From Rhodococcus pseudokoreensis (GTDB taxonomy: Bacteria > Actinomycetota > Actinomycetes > Mycobacteriales > Mycobacteriaceae): DNA of 64,000 nt. Positions 34,750 through 43,072 of this stretch are shown here, in pieces. The notes beneath the pieces were generated by a model, which did not search any database, was not told where the DNA came from, and saw nothing but the letters and a program-made list of their open reading frames with translations. Position numbers and translations under genes: made by a program. Location: assembly GCF_017068395.1 (NCBI RefSeq), contig NZ_CP070619.1:2666001-2730000 (forward strand), written 5' to 3'. The stretch's first letter is position 1; each line of letters opens with the position of its first letter.

Positions 34750-36279
34750 ATGAGTACCGCGACGTCCGAAGTGGAACGCAAGTACGAAGCGACATCCGAG
34801 CAGCAACTCCCGGCGCTGTCGGGGCTTCCGGGCGTCGACGGTGAACCGCGACGCGACACCGTCCAGTTGTCCGCCCTGTACTACGACACGGGCGAACTGC
34901 TGTTGCTCCGCGCCGGAATCACGCTCCGCCGACGGGAAGGCGGCGACGACGCCGGCTGGCATCTGAAGATCCCGGCAGGCACGGACGAGCGGACCGAGCT
35001 GCAACTGGCGCCCGACCCCGAGCACCCCGAGACGGAGGTTCCGCGCGAGTTCGCGGAACTGCTCACGGCCTTCACCCGCGGCGCCGCCCTGAACCCGGTC
35101 GCGCTCATCAGCACCGACCGCGAGCGGCAGCGGCTCGTGGACGCGGCCGGAACGACGCTCGCCGAGGTCGTCTCGGATGTCGTGATCGCCGCCGTCCCCG
35201 AGACGGGCACCGGAACCGACGAGCGGGTGTGGCGGGAGATCGAAGTCGAACTCGCGGCAGGAGACCGAAAACTGTTCGACGCCATCGACTCCCGGCTGAC
35301 CGATGCCGGAATCGCCCGCTCGGACGCGCCGTCGAAGTTGCGGCGGGCACTCGGCGACGCGGTGGGCGGCACCCCGCCCCCCGTGCGTGGGAACAAGCGG
35401 TCCGCGCCGCGGACGCTGCTTCTGGAGTATCTGGCCGAGCAGAAGGACAATCTCGTGACGGCCGACCTCGGCGTGCGGCGCGACCTCGAGGAGTCCGTCC
35501 ACGACCTCCGGGTCTCGGCCCGGCGGATCCGGAGCGTCCTCCAGGTGTACGGGTCCAGCCTGCGCGACCAGGAGACGGTCGACGAGTTGATCGCCGAACT
35601 CCGCTGGGTCGGCCAGGCCCTCGGCCCGGCGCGGGACACCGAGGTGCAGTGGAGCCGCCTCGTGGATCGGCTGGGTGACGCCGAGGAGATACCCGACCGC
35701 GAGGTCGTGCGGGCGCGCCTCGACGAATACTTCTCGGGACTTGCCGCCGCGGCCCGGCCCGCGGCGCTGGCCGCCCTGAACTCCCGGCGCTACCTCGACC
35801 TGCTCGCCGGGCTCGACACGTTCCTCGCCGCAGTCGAGTCGTCCGAGGACTCGGGCCCGTCGAAGAAGACCGTCGCGAAAACCCTGCGCACATTGTCGAA
35901 GTCCGTCCACAAGCGCGTGCGGAAGGCGGCGGCCGCGACCACCCGGGCCGAGCGCGACGAACTGACGCACCGAGCGCGCAAGCGCGCCAAACGATTGCGC
36001 TACGCGATCGAGTCCACGCGGTCACTGACGCCGAAGGCGTCCGCCCGCGCGCAGAAGAAGTTCAAGGACTTTCAGGACGTGCTCGGCGACTACCAGGACG
36101 CCGTCGTCGCACGGGAGCACATCGTCGCGGCCGTCGCGGAGGATCAGCACTCCGCCGAATCGAGCCTGGGCCTCGGAATGCTGCTGCAGCGTGAACTCGA
36201 TCGCGGCGACGCACTGGCGGCCGATCTGAAACCGGAGTGGAAGAGCGCGAAGAAGGTGGCCCGAAAAGTCTGGAAGTAG
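34750..36279 (+). CDS. CYTH-CHAD domain protein (polyphosphate-related)
   Basis: The 509-residue protein joins an N-terminal CYTH domain (VERKYEATSEQQL near residue 8, ITLRRREGGDDAGWHLKIP near 58) to a C-terminal CHAD domain from about 215 (VHDLRVSARRIRSVLQVYG, then HRARKRAKRLRYAIESTRS). CYTH domains bind triphosphates and CHAD domains bind polyphosphate through their His and Arg/Lys helices. Such proteins localise to polyphosphate granules. It is followed by a universal stress protein 46 bp downstream. Confidence 0.9.
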   Translation: MSTATSEVERKYEATSEQQLPALSGLPGVDGEPRRDTVQLSALYYDTGELLLLRAGITLRRREGGDDAGWHLKIPAGTDERTELQLAPDPEHPETEVPREFAELLTAFTRGAALNPVALISTDRERQRLVDAAGTTLAEVVSDVVIAAVPETGTGTDERVWREIEVELAAGDRKLFDAIDSRLTDAGIARSDAPSKLRRALGDAVGGTPPPVRGNKRSAPRTLLLEYLAEQKDNLVTADLGVRRDLEESVHDLRVSARRIRSVLQVYGSSLRDQETVDELIAELRWVGQALGPARDTEVQWSRLVDRLGDAEEIPDREVVRARLDEYFSGLAAAARPAALAALNSRRYLDLLAGLDTFLAAVESSEDSGPSKKTVAKTLRTLSKSVHKRVRKAAAATTRAERDELTHRARKRAKRLRYAIESTRSLTPKASARAQKKFKDFQDVLGDYQDAVVAREHIVAAVAEDQHSAESSLGLGMLLQRELDRGDALAADLKPEWKSAKKVARKVWK

Positions 36280-36325
36280 GGCACAGTCGGGGAGTACCCA
36301 CCAGCGTGAGCGAAGGGAACCGGAC

Positions 36326-37210
36326 GTGAGCACACCCGCCAGCCATTCCGTCGTCGTCGGCCTGGACGGATCCGAGGCCTCCACCGCCGCCGCCCTGTGG
36401 GGCGCCTCCGTCGCGTCGAAGTGGGGCGCCACGCTGTCGCTCGTGCACGCGCTGCCGCAGGACGGTCCGCTGTACAGCCCGGCGGCGATCATGCTGGAAT
36501 CGCAGTTCCTCAGTCAGCTGCGCGAGGACGGCGAGGCCATCATCGGGACGGCCAAGAGGCTGCTGGGGCCGAAGTTCCCCGGTCTCGAGATCGAGACGAC
36601 CATCAGTCCCGGTCCGGCGGGCACCGCGCTGCTCGAGGCCGCCGACTGGGCACGGTTGATCGTGCTCGGATCCACGGGAGCGGGCGCGTTCCGTTCGGTG
36701 CTGGTCGGTTCGACGGCGCTGCACGTGGCCAACCGCGCACCCTGCCCGGTGACCGTCCTCCGCGGCGAGGTCACCATGCCGGACCAGCGTCCGGTGGTGG
36801 TCGGGGTCGACGGCAGCGACGTCAGCAGCGAAGCGGTCGGTCACGCATTCGAGTTCGCGTCGTTCTTCGAGGCGCCGCTGAGCGCCGTCCACACCTGGCA
36901 GGGCTCCCCGACACTCGGCGCCGGCGGCACCGGCATGCTCGTCGACTGGGACGCCGTCAAGCAGGAAGAGGAGGCGCTGCTCTCCGAGGGCCTCGCGGGT
37001 GAGGCGGAACGGTACCCGGACGTGGCCGTGACCCGGGTGGCGGAGCAGGGCGCCGCCGCGGACGTCATCCTGCGGCATTCGGCCGACGCCCAGTTGATCG
37101 TCGTCGGCAGCCACGGCCGGGGGCCGCTGCTCGGCGCGCTGATGGGCTCGACGAGTCAGAATCTGCTCCATCACGCCACCTGCCCGGTCATGATCTGCCG
37201 GCGCGAGTGA
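36326..37210 (+). CDS. Tandem universal stress protein
   Basis: The 294-residue protein consists of two UspA domains. The first begins SVVVGLDGSEASTAAALWGA and ends with the ATP-binding loop GSTGAGAFRSVLVGSTALHV; the second begins PVVVGVDGSDVSSEAV and ends with GSHGRGPLLGALMGSTSQNL. Both G-2x-G-9x-G-S/T motifs are intact, so both halves should bind ATP, as in mycobacterial tandem Usps under dormancy control. No DosR-type box was evident upstream. A GAAGGGAA ribosome-binding site precedes the start. Confidence 0.92.
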   Translation: MSTPASHSVVVGLDGSEASTAAALWGASVASKWGATLSLVHALPQDGPLYSPAAIMLESQFLSQLREDGEAIIGTAKRLLGPKFPGLEIETTISPGPAGTALLEAADWARLIVLGSTGAGAFRSVLVGSTALHVANRAPCPVTVLRGEVTMPDQRPVVVGVDGSDVSSEAVGHAFEFASFFEAPLSAVHTWQGSPTLGAGGTGMLVDWDAVKQEEEALLSEGLAGEAERYPDVAVTRVAEQGAAADVILRHSADAQLIVVGSHGRGPLLGALMGSTSQNLLHHATCPVMICRRE

Positions 37211-37222
37211 CGGTCGCCGAGG

Positions 37223-37960
37223 TCAGGAGATACTCGTCCCCACCAGTTGGCCGATCCCGTAGGTGACGATCATCGCGAGCGCCCCACCCAGCACGACGCG
37301 GAGCACCGCCCGGGTACGACGGGCGCCGCCGAGGGCCGCGCTGACGGTGCCGGTGAGGGCGAGCGCGACCAGCACGGCGAAAAACGCCACCGGAATCCGC
37401 AGGTGCACAGGCGGTAAGAGGATCGCCAGCAGCGGGATCAGGGCGCCGAGAGTGAACGAGAGCGCCGAGGATCCCGCGGCCTGCCAGGGGTTGGTCAGAT
37501 CGTCCGGGTCGATGCCCAGTTCGACGTCCACGTGGGCGGCGAACGCATCGTGATCGGTGAGTTCGCGGGCGACCGCCCGGGCGGTCTCGTCCCGCAGCCC
37601 CTTGGCCTCGTACATCTCGACGAGTTCCTCGAACTCGGCGTCGGGGGTCTCGGCGAGTTCGCGACGCTCCTTCGACAGCAGCGCGCGTTCGGTGTCACGC
37701 TGGGTGCTCACCGAGACGTACTCGCCGAGTGCCATCGACACCGCCCCGGCCGCGAGACCGGCGAATCCGGCGGTGAAGATCGCCGATCGCTCGGTGGTGG
37801 CCGCCGCCACCCCGACCACCAGACCGGCCGTCGATACGATGCCGTCGTTGGCGCCGAGGACACCGGCCCGCAACCAGTTGAGGCGGCTCGCCAGACTGGG
37901 TGCGTGCGGCTCGTCGGGGTGCCGCGAGGGCTCGGCCCGCTCGGCGTTCTCTGCTGACAT
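37223..37960 (-). CDS. VIT1/CCC1 family Fe2+/Mn2+ transporter
   Basis: The 245-residue protein has the VIT1 signature RLNWLRAGVLGANDGIVSTA near residue 26, then GAVSMALGEYVSVSTQRDTE near 92, an acidic cytoplasmic helix pair (ETPDAEFEELVEMYEAKGL) and three more membrane segments. Members move Fe2+ or Mn2+ out of the cytosol by H+ exchange. It converges on the Usp gene with a 12-bp gap and is divergent from an SDR. Confidence 0.88.
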   Translation of the reverse strand: MSAENAERAEPSRHPDEPHAPSLASRLNWLRAGVLGANDGIVSTAGLVVGVAAATTERSAIFTAGFAGLAAGAVSMALGEYVSVSTQRDTERALLSKERRELAETPDAEFEELVEMYEAKGLRDETARAVARELTDHDAFAAHVDVELGIDPDDLTNPWQAAGSSALSFTLGALIPLLAILLPPVHLRIPVAFFAVLVALALTGTVSAALGGARRTRAVLRVVLGGALAMIVTYGIGQLVGTSIS

Positions 37961-38099
37961 GCGTTCAGGCTAAGACGAAAAGGCCTGGTCGGATAGCCAG
38001 GCAAGGCTGCGCTCGGCTGCGGTGCACGGTTCCCCGCACACCGGAACCAAGCAGTTGCTAGGTTAGGGGCGCGCTTCCCTCACACGCTTGGAGTTCCTC

Positions 38100-38882
38100 A
38101 TGGCGACACCCGCCACCAGCACCCCCCGACGTCGCCGCGCCGCACTGGTCACCGGCGGCACCGGCGGCATCGGCTCCGCCATCGCACGGCAACTCGCGAC
38201 CCTCGGCCACGACGTGGCCATCACCTACCGGTCCAATGCCGACGTCGCCGAGGACCTCGTCGCCGAACTCGAAGGCCGGGGCGTCGCCGCGCGGGCGTTC
38301 TCCGCCGACCTCACCGACCAGCCGCGCGTCGCGAGCGTCGTGAAGCAGACCGTCGAACACTTCGGCGGCCTCGGCATCCTGGTCCACGCCGCCGGACCGC
38401 ACGTCCCGATGATCCACCTGTCCGAGGTCGCGCCCCGGGACTACGCCGAGCACCTCGAGCAGGAGGCGGTCGCGTTCTTCACCGTCGTCAAGGCCGCCCT
38501 GCCCGCGCTGCGGGACGCGTCCGGTTCCGTCGTCGCCGTAACGACCGCGGCCACCAGCCGCTTCCCGGTGCGCGACGGCCTCTCCCCGGGAACCAAGGGC
38601 GCGATCGAACAACTGGTCAAGGGGTTCGCCGCCGAGGAGGGCCGCTACGGCGTCCGCTTCAACTCGGTCGGCCCGGGGATGCTCACCGACGGCATGGCCG
38701 AGCGGCTCATCGCCTCCGAAGAACTCGACCGGCGCGCACTCGACGCGGCGATGAGCCGGATACCGTTACGCCGCTTCGGCACCGCCGCCGACGTCGCCGA
38801 GGCCGTCTGCTTCCTCGCCGGCGACCGGGCCGGATTCGTCACCGGGCAGAAGCTCGACGTCGACGGCGGATACACGGTCTGA
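38100..38882 (+). CDS. SDR-family oxidoreductase lacking the canonical Tyr
   Basis: ATG 38100 starts a 260-residue FabG-like SDR with the cofactor motif LVTGGTGGIGSAIARQL near residue 15 and the C-terminal GQKLDVDGGYTV. Where the family has YxxxK, this protein reads LSPGTKGAIEQL, so the expected catalytic Tyr is Ser while Lys is kept. NNAG is also changed to HAAG. It may be an inactive or altered SDR. A UPF0104 membrane protein follows on the same strand. Confidence 0.8.
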   Translation: MATPATSTPRRRRAALVTGGTGGIGSAIARQLATLGHDVAITYRSNADVAEDLVAELEGRGVAARAFSADLTDQPRVASVVKQTVEHFGGLGILVHAAGPHVPMIHLSEVAPRDYAEHLEQEAVAFFTVVKAALPALRDASGSVVAVTTAATSRFPVRDGLSPGTKGAIEQLVKGFAAEEGRYGVRFNSVGPGMLTDGMAERLIASEELDRRALDAAMSRIPLRRFGTAADVAEAVCFLAGDRAGFVTGQKLDVDGGYTV

Positions 38883-38902
38883 AGACCCGCCATGTGTAAT
38901 AG

Positions 38903-39967
38903 ATGCGTATGACTGACGCCGACAACACCCGCCCGACGCCCCGCAGGCGTCGCGTCGCATGGGTGATCGGCAGCCTTCTCGTCGTGGTGCTCGCGGTGGA
39001 GCTCGTCCTCATCTGGCCGGACCTCTCCGAGAGCGTCCAGAACCTCGGCGACCTGAAATGGGGATGGGTGGCGGCGGCCGTCGTCGCGTCGCTGGCATCG
39101 ATGTCGAGCTTCGCCCGCGTGCAGCGCTGCCTGCTGGGGGTCGCGGGCGTGCACATCAGGCAGCGGCAGTCGCTGGCGGTGACGTTCGCGTCCAACTCGA
39201 TGAGCGTGACGCTGCCGGGCGGCCCGGTTCTCGCGACGACGTTCACGTACCGGCAGACACGGATCTGGGGTGCGTCGCCGGTGATCGCGACGTGGCAACT
39301 GGTGATGGCCGGCGTCCTCCAGGCGATCGGCCTGGCGCTCGTCGGACTGGCGGGCGCACTGCTCGTCGGAGCCAAGACCAACCCGTTCTCGCTGATCTTC
39401 ACGTTCGGTGGCCTGTGTGCCTTCCTCGTCGTGGCCCAGTACGCCGCGTCGCGACCCGACGCGCTCGAGGGCGTGGGCATCACCGCGCTGCGCGGCGTCA
39501 ACGCACTGCGAAAGAAGCCTCCGCTCAGCGGGGTTCGTCAGTGGAAGCACATCGTCGACCAGATGAGCGCCGTCCGGATGGATCGCGGCGACACGGCCCG
39601 CGCGTTCGGGTGGTCGCTGTTCAACTGGATCGCCGACGCATCGTGCCTCGCGTTCGCGTGCTACGCCGTCGGCGCCCATCCCGGGTTCGCCGGGCTCGCC
39701 GTCGCGTACGCGGCGGGCAACGCCGCGGGTTCGGCCATCCCACTCCTGCCCGCCGGGCTCGGTGTCATGGACGCCGTGCTCGTGCCCGCCCTGACCGCCA
39801 GCGGAATGGCCGGCTCCGAAGCGGTGTCCGCGATCGTCGTGTATCGGCTGGTCAGCTTCCTGCTGATGGCCGCGATCGGCTGGATCGTCTTCGCGGCGCG
39901 CTTCCGGGGTGCGCAGCAGGGCGAGGAGGGCCCGGACCTCGAACCGCTGTGGGGCCGCGGCACCTGA
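38903..39967 (+). CDS. UPF0104/flippase-like (LPG synthase TM-domain family) membrane protein
   Basis: The 354-residue membrane protein has about eight hydrophobic segments and patterns of the lysylphosphatidylglycerol synthetase/AglD TM family: FARVQRCLLGVAGV near residue 70, FASNSMSVTLPGGPVLATTF near 95, and GNAAGSAIPLLPAGLGVMDA near 273. Related actinobacterial proteins are thought to flip lipid-linked intermediates; the substrate here is unknown. ATG 38903 or 38909 are both possible starts. Confidence 0.82.
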   Translation: MRMTDADNTRPTPRRRRVAWVIGSLLVVVLAVELVLIWPDLSESVQNLGDLKWGWVAAAVVASLASMSSFARVQRCLLGVAGVHIRQRQSLAVTFASNSMSVTLPGGPVLATTFTYRQTRIWGASPVIATWQLVMAGVLQAIGLALVGLAGALLVGAKTNPFSLIFTFGGLCAFLVVAQYAASRPDALEGVGITALRGVNALRKKPPLSGVRQWKHIVDQMSAVRMDRGDTARAFGWSLFNWIADASCLAFACYAVGAHPGFAGLAVAYAAGNAAGSAIPLLPAGLGVMDAVLVPALTASGMAGSEAVSAIVVYRLVSFLLMAAIGWIVFAARFRGAQQGEEGPDLEPLWGRGT

Positions 39968-40028
39968 ATTTTCCCGCTGAGCGAGAGGACCGGGCCGAGG
40001 CCGCCGTCGACGGTCCTACCGTCGAGCC

Positions 40029-40853
40029 GTGACGAAACCGGAATCAGGTGCACAGCAGGTTGTCGTCGTCACCGGCGCGGCCTCGGGAATCGGAGCGGGG
40101 ATAGCGCGGCATGCGCACGCCCGCGGCATGGCGGTGGTGCTCGCCGACATCGACGCGGCCGCGCTCGACGGTGCGGCCGCGGACCTGGGCGGCGCCCTCA
40201 CCTGCGTCACCGACGTGTCGGACTCCCGATCCGTCCACGCCCTGGCCGAACTCGCGTTCGACTCGTTCGGCCGGGTGGACCTGCTCTTCAACAACGCCGG
40301 CATCATGCGGGCCGGATTCCTCTGGCAACTCGGCGAATCCGACTGGGACGCCGCACTCGGCGTCAACATCAAGGGCGTCGTCAACGGAATCCGCGCGTTC
40401 GTTCCGCGGATGCTCGACCAGGGCGGCACCGGCCGCGTCGTCAACACGGCATCGGTCGGAGGCTTCGCACCCGGTCCGATGATGTCGCCGTACAGCGCAT
40501 CGAAATTCGCGGTGGTCGCGATCACCGAGTGCCTGCAGATGGAGTTGAGCATGATCGACGCCCCCGTGTCCGCAAGCGTGCTCGCACCCGGGCCCGTCGT
40601 CACATCCGTGTTCGACAACCCGTTCGGGGCCGTCTCCCATCCGGCCGTCGATCGGATGGTGACGCAGATGCGCGAATTGCTCGACACCGACGGACTCGAC
40701 GCAGACACGTTCGCGGAGTTGGTCTTCGCGGGCATCGACCGCGGCGACTTCTGGCTCGCACCGCAGGGCGCGCATCTCGACACCATGGTCCGGCAGCACA
40801 CCGCCACCATCCTCGAACGGCGAGAACCGGTGATCCGGCAGTCGTTTCGCTGA
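40029..40853 (+). CDS. SDR-family oxidoreductase
   Basis: The 274-residue classical SDR starts at GTG 40029. It has VVVTGAASGIGAGIARHAHA near residue 11, LLFNNAGIMRAGFLWQLGES near 87, and the catalytic Tyr-Lys in SPYSASKFAVVAITECL near 155. Its C-terminal extension of about 50 residues resembles mycobacterial SDRs of lipid or steroid metabolism. A KstR2-like box lies 84 bp after its stop, in front of the ABC operon. Substrate unknown. Confidence 0.85.
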   Translation: MTKPESGAQQVVVVTGAASGIGAGIARHAHARGMAVVLADIDAAALDGAAADLGGALTCVTDVSDSRSVHALAELAFDSFGRVDLLFNNAGIMRAGFLWQLGESDWDAALGVNIKGVVNGIRAFVPRMLDQGGTGRVVNTASVGGFAPGPMMSPYSASKFAVVAITECLQMELSMIDAPVSASVLAPGPVVTSVFDNPFGAVSHPAVDRMVTQMRELLDTDGLDADTFAELVFAGIDRGDFWLAPQGAHLDTMVRQHTATILERREPVIRQSFR

Positions 40854-40936
40854 GCTCGGCCCGTTCGCGTCGAGATCCTCCCGCCGAGTGAGACATTCCG
40901 CGGACATCGACCGTTAGTTCTGCTACCTTTTGCCAA

Positions 40937-40950
40937 ACCAAGCACTTGCT
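40937..40950. promoter_or_regulatory. KstR2-like operator before the ABC operon
   Basis: The 14-mer ACCAAGCACTTGCT fits the KstR2 consensus AnCAAGnnCTTGnT perfectly. It sits 22 bp before the ATG of the substrate-binding protein, where a TetR repressor would block transcription. Other TetR regulators bind similar CAAG-CTTG palindromes, so the binder is not certain. Confidence 0.55.
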
Positions 40951-40971
40951 TGCTTACGTGAAGGGGCGCCC

Positions 40972-42189
40972 ATGCGAATTCGATCCTCAGCTCTCACAGC
41001 GGCGCTCGCCGTGACCGCACTCGCACTCACCGGGTGTTCCGGCGCGGGCGCAGACGACGCCGACGCCGCCGGCGGCCCCTACCGGGTGCTCGTGACCGGC
41101 GGAATCAGCGGGCAGGGCGCGCTCGCAGCCAACGCGCAGACATCCGTGCTCGCAGCGAAAGCGAGCGCCGAGGCCGTGAACAGGGCAGGCGGCGTCGGCG
41201 GACGCCAGGTGGAGATCACCGTCGTCGACGACGCGGGCGACGCCACCACCGCCGTGTCCAAGCTGCGGGAGGCCATCGCGTCGGGGAAGAAACCCGACCT
41301 CTTCCTCAACTCCGGCCCGTCGACCATCACCACCGCGACACTGCCGATCCTCGCGCAGAACAAGATCCTCTCGTTCAACATCGGGCCCACCGAGGATTCG
41401 GCGAACCCGGAAAAGTACCCGCTCAACTTCGACCTCGCCTCGGGACCGGCCGAGAACGCCGAGACCATCGCCCGATACATCAAGGAAAAGGGCTACCAGT
41501 CGGTCGGCGTCGTCCACGGAAGCAGCGCCTACGGTGAAGTGTTCGGACAGGCGATGGAAGACGCGCTGGGCGGTGAAGGTGTGAGCAGCACCGGATCCGA
41601 GGAATACGACACCGCGGCACTCGACATGACGGCACAACTGCAGTCGCTGAAGAACCGGGGCACCCAGGCGCTCGTCGTGGACGCCTACGGGGCACCACTC
41701 GGATACCTCCTCGCGAGCCTTCAGCGGCTCGACTGGAACATACCGCTCGTCGGCAACACGTCGGTCGCGGGAACGTCGCTGGTCTCGAAGGCGGCACCGG
41801 AAGGTGTGCTGGGCACTCCGGCCACGGCGAACCTGGTCATGCACGTGCTCTCGAGCACGGTCCACGACGCCAACGACGCCGCCGTCAACACCATGGTCGA
41901 GAACATGAAGGCGATGGGCGACATCCCGTCGACGCTGATCCTCGCCGACAACTACGACGCACTGCCCCTCGTCGTGGCCGCCGCGAACAAGGCCGGATCC
42001 TCGTCCGATCCCGAAGCCCTCGCCGAGGCCCTCGAGAACCAGGAGGTCCTCGACAGCGCCCAGACCGCGTTCTCCCCGTCCTACCACTTCTCGGCCGACT
42101 CGCATGCGTCGAAGCCGGGTGACGAGGCGTACAAGTTCGTGCCGCCGAGCCCACTCCTCAACGGCCAGTACGGAAACCCGAGCGCGTGA
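40972..42189 (+). CDS. Branched-chain-type ABC transporter substrate-binding lipoprotein
   Basis: ATG 40972 starts a 405-residue lipoprotein: a signal peptide with lipobox LALTGCSGA (Cys near residue 22), followed by the type I periplasmic-binding fold of LivJ/LivK proteins (QTSVLAAKASAEAVNRAGGV, VVHGSSAYGEVFGQAMEDAL). It captures the solute outside the membrane for the permeases encoded downstream. HAAT-family transporters also carry aromatic or steroid-derived acids and amides. The KstR-like regulator and KstR2-like box make a non-amino-acid substrate plausible. Confidence 0.88.
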   Translation: MRIRSSALTAALAVTALALTGCSGAGADDADAAGGPYRVLVTGGISGQGALAANAQTSVLAAKASAEAVNRAGGVGGRQVEITVVDDAGDATTAVSKLREAIASGKKPDLFLNSGPSTITTATLPILAQNKILSFNIGPTEDSANPEKYPLNFDLASGPAENAETIARYIKEKGYQSVGVVHGSSAYGEVFGQAMEDALGGEGVSSTGSEEYDTAALDMTAQLQSLKNRGTQALVVDAYGAPLGYLLASLQRLDWNIPLVGNTSVAGTSLVSKAAPEGVLGTPATANLVMHVLSSTVHDANDAAVNTMVENMKAMGDIPSTLILADNYDALPLVVAAANKAGSSSDPEALAEALENQEVLDSAQTAFSPSYHFSADSHASKPGDEAYKFVPPSPLLNGQYGNPSA

Positions 42190-42211
42190 CACCCGACCAC
42201 AGGAGAAACCG

Positions 42212-43069
42212 GTGACCATAGTCTGGTCGGGCCTCGCGCTGGGGGCGGTATACACGCTCGTCGCGATCGGCTACAACATCGTCTTCATCTCGTCCCACAC
42301 GTTCAACTTCGCTCAGGCCCAGCTGATGATGGTCGGCACGTTCGTCGCCTATGCCGGACTGGTCACCCTGAAGTTGCCGATCCTCGTCGTCGCGGTGACG
42401 GCGACGGTCGCCGTGATGATCCTGGCCGGCCTCGAGGAGATCGTCGCGGTCCGGCCGGTCCGTGATCACCAGAATCAGCTCGTCACCACGCTCGGCGCCG
42501 CGACCCTGATCAACGGTGCGACACAGCTGATCTGGGGAAGCGAACCGCTCACCGTCCCGTTCTTCGGTTCGAACGACCCGATCACGGTCCTCGGCGGCCG
42601 CACGTATCCGGTCGAGATCGTGCTGCTGATTCTGGCGGTCGTGCTGGTGGTCGTCCTCGGCCGGGTCGGCACGAAGACCATGACCGGTCTCGCCCTCCTG
42701 GGCATCTCCGAGGACCGCGAAGCCGCCCTGTTGCGCGGTGTCAACGTCCGGGCGCTGGCCCTCGGTGCGTTCGCGTTCTCCGGCGCGCTCGCCGGATTCC
42801 TCGGGCTCTTCGTGGGTCCCAAGACGTTCGCGGTGGCCACCCTGGGTTCCGCGCTGGCGATCAAGGGTTTCGTTGCCCTGGCCATCGGCGGATTCGGCTC
42901 GCTCCCCGGCGCACTCGTCGGCGGCCTGACCGTCGGTCTCGTGGAATCGTTCGCCGCACTCGAACTGGGTAGCCAGTACAGCAACATCGCGGTCTTCGTC
43001 GTCCTCATCGCGATCCTCATGGTGCGTCCGGCCGGATTGTTCGGCCGGACGCGGGAACGGGTGGTGTAA
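42212..43069 (+). CDS. LivH-type ABC permease
   Basis: GTG 42212, preceded by AGGAGA, begins a 285-residue permease with about eight hydrophobic segments and the LivH hallmarks GAVYTLVAIGYNIVFISSHT near residue 9 and GTKTMTGLALLGISEDREAA near 152 (the cytoplasmic coupling region). It forms the membrane pore with the LivM half of the fused protein encoded 3 bp downstream. Confidence 0.88.
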   Translation: MTIVWSGLALGAVYTLVAIGYNIVFISSHTFNFAQAQLMMVGTFVAYAGLVTLKLPILVVAVTATVAVMILAGLEEIVAVRPVRDHQNQLVTTLGAATLINGATQLIWGSEPLTVPFFGSNDPITVLGGRTYPVEIVLLILAVVLVVVLGRVGTKTMTGLALLGISEDREAALLRGVNVRALALGAFAFSGALAGFLGLFVGPKTFAVATLGSALAIKGFVALAIGGFGSLPGALVGGLTVGLVESFAALELGSQYSNIAVFVVLIAILMVRPAGLFGRTRERVV

Positions 43070-43072
43070 GCA

